DNA of 64,000 bases, taken from contig NW_006763131.1 in assembly GCF_000264905.1 (NCBI RefSeq), positions 2,551,877-2,615,876 on the forward strand. Reading direction: 5' to 3'. The position numbers and the translations under genes are program-made. This document shows, piece by piece, positions 11,007-23,858 of the stretch. Every line of letters begins with the position of its first letter. The first letter of the stretch is position 1. Below the pieces are notes generated by a model, which was given only the letters and a program-made list of their open reading frames with translations, searched no databases and was not told the DNA's origin. This stretch comes from Stereum hirsutum FP-91666 SS1. Lineage: Eukaryota > Basidiomycota > Agaricomycetes > Russulales > Stereaceae.

Positions 11007-11932
11007 TTATGAGATCTTCGCGTTGGAGAAGTCCAGCTCGGGGTGGGCGGCCTGGAACTTCTTCAAAGCCTATAGTAAAGATGCGCGAACACTATGAGCG
11101 CGTTCTGATAAATAGCTTAGCGTGAGCCTACCTCTTGTTTCTTGAGTTCGTCAGAGGTGGGTTTGCCCATTTGCTGCAAATGAACATCTATAAGAACGCG
11201 AAAAGAGCTTCTCAGTAAGAGCGAGACGCACCTTCTGCTGATTATCGAACTGAAGGAGGAAGAAGGGTCAGAATGAGATAGTCATGGATCAACTTGGTTC
11301 ATACCATCATCTTTTCAACCATCCCCCTGCAGAGGTGTCAGTACAGTACAAGTGCAAGGCGAAGTCCATTGCGATGGCTTACCTGGTCTCGCCATCCAGA
11401 TCGCTGAGCTTGCTGTTCTCGGGCTCGATCTTTCGGGTGTCGATCTTGGGGTGGTGTGTAAGGACATTCTCCCACCACTGCTGCTTGTTAACCTTCTCGA
11501 GATGGATCTCAACGGATTGCTGGTCCTCTAATGAAGAGAGCGTCATGATACGGTCCTCCATGGAGAGGTAGACTACCTACCCAACGTCCAGGTACTGTCA
11601 TCCATCTTGACTTCCTTGCACAATTCGCCGGACATAATGGGCTCTTTGCCCTTCAGACCTACGCTCAGCTTCTTTTTTGCAATAACAACAACGAGGTCGC
11701 GCGATCGTGTCCCTTTAGGAACTGGTACGACAATATCGACCTCGCCAAGCTCCTGCTTCCACGAGTAAGGAAGCGCTGGAGGCAAAGGGGATTGTGGATT
11801 TAGGGACCAAGAGACGTACAAGGCATCAAATCAGAGCTGACCTGCCTGCTCGCCCGCCTCGCGCTCACGATCAGCCTTGTCCTTCGCTGCTCGCTCCTCT
11901 GGCGTGAGTTTGTCGTACTCGTCTTCGGTCAT
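11007..11932 (-). CDS. NUDC: Nuclear movement protein NUDC (CS domain)
   Basis: Exons 11932-11842, 11775-11581, 11527-11383, 11326-11305, 11249-11232, 11173-11132 and 11069-11007 encode 191 residues, close to the 198 of Aspergillus NudC. A charged N-terminus ([20 protein letters not shown]) leads to the CS/p23 domain ([41 protein letters not shown]-like [19 protein letters not shown]) and the NudC C-terminal tail ([36 protein letters not shown]). It is an Hsp90 co-chaperone that stabilises dynein/LIS1 components for nuclear migration. Exons of 22 and 18 nt are required to keep this tail intact. Confidence 0.92.
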
Positions 11933-12162
11933 GATGCAAGTGAAGATGGGTGGCGATGGAGAAGGAACCGGAATGAGATTATCGTGGCCCGAAGGAGCGT
12001 TAAGAAGCGTGCGAAAGTGCACGTGAGACGTGTGTCTTACTGGTGATGGGTGCGAACCCGCACTCGCCGTCGTTCGCTTTCTTTTCTTCCTCTCATTCCG
12101 AGTCTTCGCCTTTCTCTTGCCTGTTCAGCCGTCCTTTTGAGCGACCACAGGGTACCGGAAAA

Positions 12163-14846
12163 ATGGCCACCGTTGATACCTGGGATGATTTTGAGGTGCG
12201 TCCGTTCAGTGGCAGGTTTTACGTCCTCTATTCACGCCAAAAACCGGTTTTGCAAAATAGACGCTCAAGCAGGGCATTCGCCACAATACCGTCGATAGAC
12301 TGAAGCACATCGTCGCAGGCTTCAACGAAGAGAACTTCACGATGCTGAGCAAGACAGGAAAAAAGCAGGATCTCATCGAGCGCATAACTGGATGCATGGA
12401 TCTCTGGAAGGCGAACAGGGACGTCGACAAATGGACGAAGGCGCGCGGCGTGCTCTATCAAGTCCGGAATGCCGGCCAGTGAGTCCGGCTCCTTCTTGCT
12501 CTCAACCGCGACCGCGCTCGCTCCCTGTGGCGAGCACGCTCGTCTCGCGCACGATTTCCCCTTTACCCCACGCCCTACATTGCTTTCTTTTTAAATCACT
12601 ATGAAGCCACATACTAATCACGCGTTACCGCGGCGTGTACCTCCCCCGGCGTCTAGATACAAGCACGGCGGTTACACTCCATATATGCCCAACACCAAAC
12701 CTTTTGCATCCAACGCAGCCGCCGCCGCAGGGCCTAGCACGGTGACACCATGGCAAACCTACAACGGTAACACGACCATTCGCAAGACAGTACCAGCCAT
12801 ACCTGGGGCCATGGGTGCAGCTTCTTCACAAAAACTCCGTACGCATGTTTGATCGCCTGGCGATAAAAGCAGATTGTACTCACGCGCGCTCGCGCAGCTC
12901 CCCGTTTTAGGCCTTCTCCGTTCTTCAATGTCGAACAAATGGTTTCAAATTTTGCTGAGTGTCCCGGTAAGCAACCTCTTTCGCGCCACATAATTTCTTT
13001 TTGTTCATGCTATTTGGTCTTCAGAGTCAACCAGCGGCGTTGATCGCCGCCAGCAGTCAGTATCATTCACGTTGACCAACGAGCAGGTCGAAAAGCTCAA
13101 ATCAACATCGTATGCTTCGTATGCCCTATATCGCTTTGAATCTCGACTAACACGTGACACAATGGTTCAGCTCGCCGCATCAACTTCGCCTCTACTGCAC
13201 ATCTTCTTCATATTACGCACCCGCATCCTTCCGCGCGACCTCTGGGCCATGTCCTATCGAGTTCCCACCTACATGCGAAGTACGAGTGAATGGTACTCAG
13301 ATCACCGCTAATATGAAGGGCCTGAAGAAGAAGCCAGGGACAGCCCCTCCCGCTGACTTGACCAAGTTCACAAGAATGCAGGCTGGCGTCCCATCGAAGG
13401 TGGAGATGGTCTACGTAAATAGCCAGCAGAACAATAACCAGCAACCGGCACCTCCGAAGGTACGACGATCATCGCTATGGTGACTCCATTCATCCCAATG
13501 ACCGTTTACCGTGTATACAGAAGTACTACATCGCCGTCATGCTCGTCAAAGTAACCAGCGTTGACCAGCTGATTACGACATTGAAGGCGACGAAGCGAAA
13601 GACCAGTGAGGAGATCCTTGCCAAGAGTAAGTCGTGTATACGTTTTCTCATCACCATCCATACTTTGACTAAACTATAATGACCTTTAGTGAGGGCCTCA
13701 GTCTCTGATGATGACGATATCGTCGCCGGTCCTGTAAAGATGTCAGTCAAGTGCCCAGTAAGTCGCCATCTACTTCTAACCTCATTGTATATTTCTTACA
13801 CGTTAATTCGCTGTCTAGCTGAGCTACATGCGCATAAGCACGCCGTGTCGAGCGATCCAATGCGTACATCCACAGTGCTTCGATGCGCTATCGTGGTATT
13901 CGGTCAATGAACAAACGACGACATGGTCGTGTCCTATATGCGAAAAACCAGTCAATCACGAGGACCTCATAGTCGATGGGTATGTTACTTGTCACTACTC
14001 TGAATTGAACGTCACTGATTTCCTTCTTCCGACAGCTACTTTGATCATATCCTGAAGGCCACACCGGAGGAAGTCGAGGACGTTATGGTGGAAGCTGATG
14101 GCGAGTGGCATACATCGGACAATATGTACGCCTCCCCCGCATGGAAGGCAACCCATAAACCTCCACCGCCAGCCCTCAGCTTACCTCCGACACCGGAGAA
14201 GAAACCTCATCTCAACGGCAATGGAAAGTCGAATGACAAGGAGCCGGAACAGGAGGTCTTCGTCCTGGATGACTCTGATGACGAAGAGGAGGGACAGGTC
14301 AAGCGCGAACTTTCGTTTTCTGTTCGACAAGACTCATCTGCCCTCTCCAACGACTCGGGTCCTCCCGACTCACAAGTCATCGACTTGACGCTGGATTCGG
14401 ACGAAGATGAGCCCGCGCCGCCGCCGTCGCTCGCGAGCTCGAACGGGAAACGAAAGGCACTGGACGACCTGCCGTCTCCGACGGAGCAGATCTGGAAGAA
14501 GTCTCGTGTGCAGGATGCATCACACACGGTGATGAGGAGCGTGGGCAACTCTGGTAACGTCAACGGTTCTCTCAATGCCTCCACCAGTGGTAGTAATATT
14601 GGCGGAAGCTCCTCGTATATGAACGACGTGGGCGGTTATTCCCAGCAGCCGCAACACCCTCCACTACCCTCGTTCCAATACGACTACAACACCGGACCCG
14701 AGAGCCGTCTTCCTCAAGCCTCGTACACGAGTAGTCTTGCGTTCGCGAGGGATTACCCGCCTCACTACACGCCATCGTCTTTGGCCACGAACGCGTCGAG
14801 CCTTGCTTCGACTTTGTACAAGGATCGCTATCATTCCCATCGGTGA
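12163..14846 (+). CDS. SIZ1: SIZ/PIAS-type SUMO E3 ligase
   Basis: Ten exons (12163-12195, 12261-12478, 12657-12838, 12898-12966, 13025-13109, 13171-13459, 13521-13626, 13690-13757, 13819-13979, 14036-14846) encode 673 residues. Domains in order: a SAP-like N-terminus (MATVDTWDDFETLKQGIRHN ... VDRLKHIVAGFNEENF), a PINIT domain (about residues 150-310), and an SP-RING at about 350-420 with the Cys/His ligands visible in MSVKCPLSYMRISTPCRAIQ, CVHPQCFDALSW and WSCPICEKPVNHEDLIVD. The tail contains probable SUMO-interacting motifs: EVFVLDDSDDEEE and SQVIDLTLDSDEDE. Siz/PIAS ligases transfer SUMO from Ubc9 to substrates such as septins and PCNA in yeast. The 178-nt second intron is the longest of the gene. 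Confidence 0.93.
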
Positions 14847-15705
14847 TTTCCTTCGCTCTTCGTATCTTGGACGTTTTGCACACTTCATGTTTTTGTCCTG
14901 TTTCTTCGCATCGCATATGGGGTTTTCGCCTACCTAGGAGCGTTCCACGCACATAATGTCCCGGTTCTCTTGTACGCCTATGTACATATACAGCATCGAC
15001 CACTCGTCGCGGTTTCTATTGTTTTACAACGCATGCACCATACATGTCCTCCGTACTCTCCACTAATATGAACAACATGAGCCCAGCGCTAGGTTCGTCA
15101 GACGCCTTATCGCTACGTATGTGGCGCATCTTCGGTCTGGATGAGATGGTGAGTGCACTCAGTCCACAACTGCCCCAACAAGTCATGGGATTACCGAGGT
15201 CGAGCGGCTCGCCGGGCTCAGGAGGAGAGCGTCCTCGATAAGTTCATGATTGCGGTGCTGGAACTCGCTCGAACTTTGAGAAAATGCAAACGGAGAGCGC
15301 GAGGAGCTGGCAACAGTGCCTTGCGCTTTCCGATTGGACCCGGCACAAAGATATCCACGAATCAGGGCGTGGGTGATGTGCCACGGCGTAGGGCACTTCG
15401 CAGCTTCGATAGCTCTAGGGCTGCTTGATATATATGCACTCGAAGGGCAAGTCTACGGGCTTGCGGGTTGCTGCTATGGGCAGAGGGGCTGGAGACTGAG
15501 CAGATACGCTTGCAACGCCGTCGAAGGGAGGCGGCCCGCTGCCATACGTGGGAAAGGGCGGGGGAACCAATGGGATTGTGGTGCGTGGTCGGAGTTAGGG
15601 AAAAGTCGGGATTCGCCGTGGTCTTTATGGACGCGCGCGCCGTTTTTTTCAGACCAGTTCGTTTCCTTCCCTTCCACCACCACCACTCAGTCCCTCTCCC
15701 AAAAA
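14847..15705. other. Intergenic, 3' flank of SIZ1 and carrier promoter
   Basis: The last 80 bases before the carrier start are pyrimidine-rich (CTTCCACCACCACC...), as is common for strongly expressed genes. A small ATG frame at 15044 could splice at 15150 but gives nothing recognisable. Confidence 0.4.
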
Positions 15706-17066
15706 ATGGCCACAGCCAAGAAGGGGAAGACCCCCGCAGAGTTCGGCAGTATGTGTTCTTTCATCGCTCTCCCCGTCGTTGCTCTCGTCGGCGTCGTTCT
15801 CGTTGCTGATTCGCGTCTCGTTTCCAGTTGATTTCTTGATGGGTGGTGTCTCCGCTGTACGTTTCGCCGCGCCGCCCTCGCGTATTTGTCTGTTCTCAAT
15901 CCATTTTGTGCTCCCTATAGGCTGTTGCGAAGACATCCGCTGCCCCCATCGAGCGTATCAAGCTGTTGGTTCAAAACCAGGATGAGATGGTGCGACCCGT
16001 GCGCAGTGTGTAGCCGAGTGTAGCTTAGCCCTTTCCTCTCTAGATCAAGCAAGGTCGTCTCGCCACACCATACAAGGGTGTTGTGGACTGCTTCCGTCGT
16101 ACCTACGCCGACGAGGGTCTTCTCTCTCTCTGGCGTGGTAACACCGCCAACGTCATTCGTTACTTCCCCACCCAGGCCCTCAACTTCGCTTTCAGTCAGT
16201 CGTGCCCTACTTTTACCCGGGACATCCATACTAATGCACAAATTCAGAGGACTACTTCAAGTCCTTGTTCGGTTTCAAGAAGGAGGCTGGCTACTGGAAG
16301 TGGTTCGCTGGTAACGTCGCGTCTGGTGGTGCTGCCGGTGCTACGTCCCTTCTCTTCGTCTACTCGCTCGATTACGCCCGTACCCGTCTCGCCAACGATG
16401 CCAAGTCAACAAAGGGTGGAGGAGCCCGTCAATTCAACGGTCTCGTAGACGTCTACAAGAAGACCCTCGCTACCGATGGTATTGCTGGTCTTTACCGTGG
16501 TTTCGTTCCTTCAGTCATGGGTATCATCGTCTACCGTGGTCTCTACTTCGGTGTCTACGACTCCCTCAGTACGTTCTCTTTCCTGCCAATTCAATCGCCA
16601 GCGAGTCTGACCTTTTTTTGCAGAGGCCACCGTCCTCACTGGTGCTCTCCAGGGTTCGTTCCTCGCCTCGTTCGCTCTCGGTTGGGGTGTTACCGTTGGT
16701 GCTGGTCTTGCTTCCTACCCTCTGGACACCATCCGTCGTCGTATGATGATGACCTCCGGTGGTTCCGGCCCGCATTACAAGAACATGTTGGATGCTGGTG
16801 CTCAGGTCCGTTCGGCGATCACCCTGTAAAAGTTGTGCCAGTGCTGACTTGTGTCTTATGTCTTAGATCGTCGCCAAGGAGGGTACCAAGTCGCTCTTCA
16901 AGGGTGCTGGTGCCAACATTCTCCGTGGTGTTGCTGGTGCTGGTGTGTTGTCGCTCTACGACAAGCTCCAGGAGATCATGTTCGGCAAGGTCTACTCCGG
17001 TGGTATGTGTATTTCTCACGCTCTCTCTTATCTACATGCTGACGTGTCACTCCAGGATCTGGCTGA
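15706..17066 (+). CDS. AAC: Mitochondrial ADP/ATP carrier
   Basis: Exons 15706-15748, 15828-15856, 15921-15989, 16044-16194, 16248-16568, 16624-16805, 16867-17002 and 17056-17066 encode 313 residues, the usual size. Three mitochondrial-carrier repeats are present with PxD/ExxK/R motifs ([41 protein letters not shown]). The RRRMMM signature specific to ADP/ATP translocases is intact. It sits in the inner membrane and swaps cytosolic ADP for matrix ATP. The gene has seven introns; the last exon encodes only three residues and the stop codon. A pyrimidine-rich leader precedes the ATG. Confidence 0.96.
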
Positions 17067-17394
17067 TCGTATTGAGTGGTTGGATTCTCGGGGGCTCGCC
17101 ATCTTCATTACATGGGTTACGACCTTTTCTCTTAATAGACTCGTTGATTATATTCCTATTCTTGTCTTCTGTTTGGCTGGATAGATCATACAGCGATTTA
17201 TTAAGAATTCGAAGTAACATGCATTCGAAAGTATACCCTTCTTGCATCCAGAACGGCGCAAAGTCAACGCCTGCGTGCCGTCAGAAACATGTTTAGATTT
17301 TGAGTGAATAAAGGAACGGACTAAGTGAGCCGCTCTTCATCGCGTTGTGTGTTGAGCTGTAATATGAGAATGGACTTGAACTGCTCCTTTGCTC
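17067..17394. other. Intergenic between AAC and IRC3
   Basis: The 3' flank of the carrier gene and the IRC3 promoter; no further coding signal was seen. Confidence 0.4.
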
Positions 17395-20194
17395 ATGCCA
17401 CTCTGGCACCGACCATGGTCCGTCTTGCAACGTCGTAATCTCGTACTCCCCACTGGTGTCTTTGCCAGGGACGTGTCTACGCAACCTCTGAAGCTCGTCC
17501 TCCGGCCATACCAAGAGTCTTGTCTCGATGCTTGTCTCGATGCCCTCGAATCCGGCGTCTCGCGCATCGGTGTATCTTTGCCCACCGGTGCAGGCAAAAC
17601 CGCTGTCTTCATCTCGCTGCTGTCCCGCATATCACCTCCTAAGACCCAACCCGGCGCGACGCGTTGTTTGGTCATCGTGAATAGCATCGAGCTCGCGAGA
17701 CAATCTGCCAGCCAAGCTGAGAGACTGAGGCCTGATTGGACGGTGGAGATCGAGCAGGGTGTGAAGCATAGGGCGTCGGGGACGGCAGATATGTGAGTGT
17801 GACGGTTGTATTTGTACCCTATTGGCGCGCCAGGCTCTGACGGTTGAGCTGGTGATGTATATAGTACTATTGCGACGTATCAGACTTTGCTCCAGGCGCA
17901 GAGACTTGCAAAGTTCGATCCGAAGTGTTTGAAAGCGGTGGTTGTGGACGAAGCGCATCATGCTGCTGCACCTTCGTGAGTTTCCCTTGCTCCTCTTCCT
18001 TGTTGGAGGATCAACAAACGGCTGTGTACATAAGCTGACTGGCGGAGTAGGTACCGCAAAATCCTCTCCCACTTCGACCGCGCCATCGTCCACCCAGATT
18101 CAGAATTCACACCGCCTCCCATCCCGCATACTATCCCGGTCATTGGCTTTTCTGCGACGTTCAGCAGACATGATGGCCTCGCGCTTGGGTCCGTGTTTGA
18201 ACGAATCGTCTACCATAGAGACTTTCTGGAGATGATCAAGGAGCAGTGGTATGTATGGACCGCTTGTCATTTGACGGCAGGTTCTGACTAGACAAGTTTA
18301 GGCTGTGTAACGTCCGCTTCACGACTGTGAAAGCGAATATCAATTTGAAGGAGGTCACCGTCAATTCGCGCACGGGCGACTTCAATCCTACGAGTCTTGC
18401 TCAGGTGATTAATACCGAGACGGTGAACAGGTTGATCGTCCAGACGTGGCTCGACAGAGCAGGTGCGCCTACGCTCGTATCTTCTTCCCTGAGAATTCCC
18501 GCTAACACCGTTATTCATCAGGTTCAGAGAAACGCAAATCAACGCTCGTTTTTTGCGTCAACCTTGCGCACGTACGACAGTTGACAGATTGGTATCGTGC
18601 ATACGGGATCGACGCACGCTACGTCTACTCTGGGACGCAGATAGCGGAGCGTAAGGCCTTGGTGAATAGTTTCAAGGCGGGCGAGTTTCCGGTACTCGTT
18701 AACTGTGGTGAGTATCTACCTGTCCATCTTCTCACGTACGAATACTGATCACTGGTGATGGTTGTAGCCATTCTGACCGAAGGCGCGGACATACCCAATA
18801 TTGATTGTGTGGTCGTTGCACGTCCTACGCGCTCGAGGAACGTGTTTGCGCAGATGGTCAGTCTTTCACTGTTATCAATTTGGAGAAATGGTCGTTAATG
18901 CTGAACGTTCGGTCGGACAGATTGGTCGAGGCATGAGATTGTCTCCTGGGACGGGGAAACAGGACTGTCGAATCATCGACTTCGTGGACGTTATGGACCG
19001 TGTCCCAGGCATCGTCTGTACCCCAACACTCTTCGGGCTCGATCCTAACGAAGTCGTCGAAGGTAATCTATTTCTCACTGGTCACCAAATCCAGCTCTGA
19101 CGTCGTCAATGATACCGATACCTGTCAGACCAATCAACAGAAGACTTGGAAGGCCTCGCAGAAGCCAAATTGACAGGAGAAGACGGTGATATAGTGTGGC
19201 GCGGGGACAGCACGGATAACATTCCAGAACCGACGACGGTGACCTACATCGATCACGATAATCCATTCTCCTTGGTGAATCAAGCTTCGGGCGCTGCACC
19301 GAATATCATGAAGCTCAGTCGGAATGCTTGGGTAGGATGTGGAGACGATGTGTATGTCCTAGAGTGTCTTGGGAAAGGACATATTAGAATCGAACCTACG
19401 GAGGATGATGAGGGTGTGTTGAATTCATTTCGTTAAATACTTATGTCCCTCCCTCATATAGGCTGCTTTCATCACTGTCGCAGGGGAAGTTCACTTTGCG
19501 GCTCACTATGCGCCAGCGATGGATTACAAGACCGCAATGGCCATGAAAATCTCGCGATACCACCATAATCGACAAATCCTGACGGCGACGACATTGACCG
19601 ACGCCGTCCGGGGCGCAGACACATACGCCACGCAAAAGATCATGAAGGGGCCCTTAGCACTCGGGTTCGTTTGCGTTGCTGCAGTCCCATCTAGTCATCT
19701 ATACTCACCCTAATTTGTCGGAATGAAATGGTTCGGTGCTATCCAGGCTACTCCGGTCTGCGAGGTGGAGACAGCTCCCGGCGACCGCTAACCAACAGGC
19801 CTTCGTCGCCAAGCGCTGGGGCATGCGTCCTACGACGCTCATTCACCCAGATGCATCGATGACATCGGCGGGTGAATCTAGCTTTCCTGACGAGGTTAAG
19901 AAGTTGACGAAGGGCCAGGCGGCGAACATCATCACCCGGCTGAAACATGGTGCTCAGGTGCGTTGTGCTTCTTTCTTTGTACGTTCCATTGATTGCGCGA
20001 CTTACGGGCGGACATCATTTCCTTGTATGAAGGCTCGATATGCGAAGAAGGTCAAGGATAAGTTGAAGGCGGAGAAAGTGGCGACGAAGGAGCGGATGAG
20101 ACGGGCGAGGGAGCATGTGAGAGTCGGGCCTTTACATTCTGGTGATAGCGCGAAGTTGTTAGTGGAGGACAAAAAGGACGCTTTCCTATCTTGA
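17395..20194 (+). CDS. IRC3: Mitochondrial DEAD/DEAH-box helicase IRC3
   Basis: Eleven exons (17395-17792, 17865-17975, 18051-18248, 18302-18462, 18522-18707, 18768-18856, 18921-19062, 19141-19413, 19484-19664, 19747-19957, 20033-20194) encode 703 residues. A mitochondrial targeting-like N-terminus ([20 protein letters not shown]) precedes an SF2 core: Q-like [12 protein letters not shown], Walker [12 protein letters not shown], Walker B VVVDEAHH, motif III GFSATF, motif [19 protein letters not shown] and motif [17 protein letters not shown]. The C-terminal extension is typical of Irc3. Irc3 is a branch-migrating helicase that maintains mitochondrial DNA in yeast. No in-frame ATG lies upstream before a stop codon, so the start is well supported. 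Confidence 0.92.
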
Positions 20195-20265
20195 GGTTTT
20201 TCTTGGTCTCGTCTCGAAGGTGGACGTTGTATGCTATATACCATCCTGTAGTAACAATACCATAA

Positions 20266-23200
20266 TCATGATCCCGTCACAGAAAGCAACGGCGACACCG
20301 CCAACGAACTCTGCAACGTCTTCACCGCCGCTCCCTGCGCCCTCTCCACCGCCGCCCCCATCGTCTCTAACCCATCACCACCACCACCACCGCTGCTTTT
20401 CCCTTCAAACAACCCCGGATCCCGAACCACCTCGGCCAACAACGCACCGACCAGAGTGTCCCCGGCGCCCGTGACGTTCACGATCGAGTCCTCCGCGATG
20501 ATATGCGCAGGGAAGTGACGCAGGAGGATGGTGTCGGATTTGCCGTGGAGGATGATGGTCCGGCGGGGGACGTTCGTCTGCTCCCCGCTAATCCATGATG
20601 ATGAGTTTGAGGAGGAGGAGGAGGAGGGGATGCGAGAGACGAGGATAACGCCGATGGATCCGCATTTGATGACGAGGTTCTGGAAGAACGGGAGGAGGTT
20701 GATCGCCATTTGGGCTACTCCTTCATGGACGAGGAAGCCTAGCGTCTGCTTGCTCTTCCCTGCCCCTTCTCCTTTTCCGTCGCCCCCAATCGCGGTCCCA
20801 GAGTGAGAATGAGGTCCAGGTGCGGCAGGAAGTCGTGCGAGCTGCTCTAACTGTAACCGAAACTCGGAACCAAGGTTGAAAGAGTCGATGGTCCGCCACC
20901 AGTGTGGGTGGCTCGTGAGCTCGTATGACTCGGAACGGGCGGCGTTGTAGAGAGCGGAGAGCTCAAGGAGGTTGGGGGATGCGAAGGTTATTGGGGCAGA
21001 GCGTAGTGGAGTGTTCGTATTCGTATTTGTCCTTGTATTGAGCCATGAGGCGATGGCGGGCATGATGGCGGTGGATTTGAGGACGGAGGTGGGTTCGCTG
21101 GTAGGGTAAGGGGAGTTAAATCAGATTGTAGAAACTATAGGAATGAAATCGCTTACAAGAAGACTAGGTAGAAGATGCATGAGCGGTAGATTAGTCGAGC
21201 CTGTGTAGGGAGGGAAAGGCAAGAACAATTCACCATTGAGGTTATTCTCGCTTGCGTGACGAACGACAGAAGTGAGCATCCTTGGGGATAGGTTAGCGTC
21301 GACAGCCACCACCGAAGGGCTATGCCTTTTCAGCTGATCGAGAACCTGATACAGAAGAAACAAGCACACATCAGTAACAAATTCCAAGGCATACAAGTAG
21401 GACACAAGCTACACACCTCCTTCTCTTTCAACGACAAGATAATATCCATATCTGCCACACCCCCGACAAGCCCACCTTTCCCGTCCAACACCATATTACA
21501 CACCGCGGTCCGTCCATCGTCAGCCTCAACTTCGCTCTCATTCTGATCGGCGGCCAACAGCCCATCGGTTCTCATCCCCATCCTACCCATCTCATCGACC
21601 AACAACCTCCCAAACGAGTCCTTACCCACAGCCGAAACCAGCACCGTTGCCTCCTCCTTTGACTCTGAGTTAGTAGCCGAAGAAAGTGACGAAGACGAAG
21701 AGAACGAAGAAAGCACGCGATGTGCCGCCTCTGCTACATTACGCCCTACACCACCCAGAGAAAGCGAGACGCGCCCGGGGGAGGTGGAGTATAGACCTTT
21801 GGTGCCCGTTGGGTCGACTGTGGGCGATACCTGGGCTGTGATGTCGATTGCGGCTGAACCGATGACTACGAGCTTGGCTGGAGGTAAGGGGAGAGGACTT
21901 GAGGCCGAGGAGGTGGAAGTTGTAGTTGATGTTATAGATGTCGGGACCGTCACTGGAAGCGGAAGGCTGTCTGAGGAATTGAGCCCAGGGACAGAGTAGG
22001 TCTGTAGAAATATACCGCGAAGATGAATTCATTCATTGGTGGTATATATAACACACAAAAAATCAGGACTCATACATTCGATCCTCTCGTCTCATCCTGC
22101 TCAGCAATAAGCTTCGCATGCTCCACCGCGATCCGTCCACCCACCAACGCCGTATTCTCAATCAACGCAATATCTACACATTCAAGTTTCATATCACCCG
22201 TCAGTCAAGCCCGACTCATCACAAAACGGAGTGAAAGGACAGGTGGTGAGACATGAGAACGTACTGCTAGCGAGAGACTTCCCCTCCGTAAGCTCGCCGA
22301 CACGTTTCAGCAACCACGGAGTGGCCTCCTTCCCGCGCTTGGCCATCCCGTTCCCTTCGGATTCTGCGACGGCCTGTTCGACGGCTTCTTGGATGCGTTC
22401 GCCGATGGCTTCGTAGGTTTCGGGGATGGGGACGCCGAAGAGGACGCCGGTGTTGATGTTGAGCTTGTCATGGGTCACTAGTGGTTGTGCATCGTTCGAG
22501 TAGTCAATAAGGATTGGGTGAGATTGGAATTGTAGAAAGGGGGGAGAGGGAACGGGGACACTGACGTAGGACTTGGGCAGCCGTTTGCGGGTCGTCTAGC
22601 CGCCATGGACTCTGAACAATAAGGTTGATATCAGTTATATGCTCTCATAGGAAAGAAGTGGGATGGGATACTGTACCTTGAACCCGCTTCGACGACTGTA
22701 GAAGGCGGGGAAGTCGTTCGTCTTGCCGTAGGTGAAGACGGGCACTCCAATGGTTTCCTATATGCCCACATCAATGCAAGAAAATCACCGAGTGGAGGCG
22801 AGTGATTACCAGATATTCGAGCGTCCTAACATAAATCCAAGTAGGTGTTTAGACGACTATCACATCTCAAGGACACATATTTCTGACCTTCCAATGTCCA
22901 GGATGGATTTAACGCCAGCTGAGACGAGTCCGACGGGGCTCCTACTTAGCTCTAGCAGGTCCGCAGAGACATCCATAGCTGAAGTAAGGACACGCATCAG
23001 AGCTACATTCATTGGGCGAAACTAAATCACGTACAGTTCTCTCCTCCGCGATGTACACCACCGAGTCTGAGTTATATAGCCCGTTCAGTCACAAACTCAT
23101 AGCAGTGGCACCATGAACGGCATCTCACCCTCCTGTAGCAAACACCTCCACCACTCTTCAATAAGGGAGAAAAGTAGCGTATAGGTCTCAAACACACATA

Positions 23201-23645
23201 CCTTTATCCCCGCCAACGCAGCGAGTATAAGCGTCGTACTACAAGTCGTCCCCCCATCCCTCTTCAACGCCATAGCAGCCGCCAAATCCCTCCTCGAAAG
23301 CTTAACAGACTCCGTCGTCGTATCAGCCAAATACTCAAGCTCCCCGCGCTCGAGTCCATACTTAATCCGTCCGCCAATCAGACCTATGGTCGCGGGTACC
23401 GCGCCCGTAGAAGCGACGTTACGCTCGACAGAGAGCGCGGTGTCGAGGTTTGTGGGGTGGGGCATGCCATGGGTGATGATGGTGGACTCGAGCGCAACTA
23501 TTGGTTTTCTGGTGATGAGGGCATCGAGGACTTGGGGGTGTATGTCTATGGGTGCGCCGTTGTCGAGGGCGCGCGAGAGCGTGGCTGGGAGGGATTTGCG
23601 GATTGAATGTGAGAGGACGGCATGTCGAACGGCGGAGGGCAACAT
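20266..23645 (-). CDS. Bifunctional pseudouridine-5'-phosphate glycosidase / pseudouridine kinase
   Basis: Thirteen exons encode 857 residues: 23645-23202, 23145-23129, 23066-23035, 22978-22888, 22825-22810, 22757-22677, 22611-22566, 22477-22265, 22173-22076, 22001-21417, 21345-21234, 21163-21157 and 21097-20266. The N-terminal half (about 1-345) is a PsuG/indigoidine-synthase-A domain: IVALESTIITHGMPHPTN, VFATGGLGGVHRGGENSM, SAGVKSILDIGRTLEYL, DKLNINTGVLFGVPIP. The C-terminal half is a PfkB kinase: VVIGSAAIDITAQ, GGVGRNVAEAAHR, AVGKDSFG, VFFEPTS and the signature VNVTGAGDTLVGALLAEV. The kinase phosphorylates pseudouridine and the glycosidase splits the product into uracil and ribose-5-phosphate. 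This fusion order is known in fungi. Exons of 7, 16 and 17 nt are needed to keep conserved motifs. Confidence 0.9.
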
Positions 23646-23858
23646 GGCACGAACGACAACGACAACGACGACGACGACGGTCTGACTAGTTGTTGAGGAA
23701 TAAATTCAACTCGAGCCAGCAGTAGTTATCCTCCCGACTCAGCGACGCGTCGAGAGAGCAGCATGTTGAGAGACGGGTTGGCCGTGCGGAACTGGGAAGG
23801 ATCTCGGATGCGCGGATCTGGATAGGGGTCCACATTTATCTTATCTCTGTTTGTGTAC

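Noticed and set aside
15044..15241. Small ATG frame (65 codons) between SIZ1 and the ADP/ATP carrier
   Set aside because: It could splice at 15150, but neither the spliced nor the unspliced product resembles anything and no downstream exon fits.
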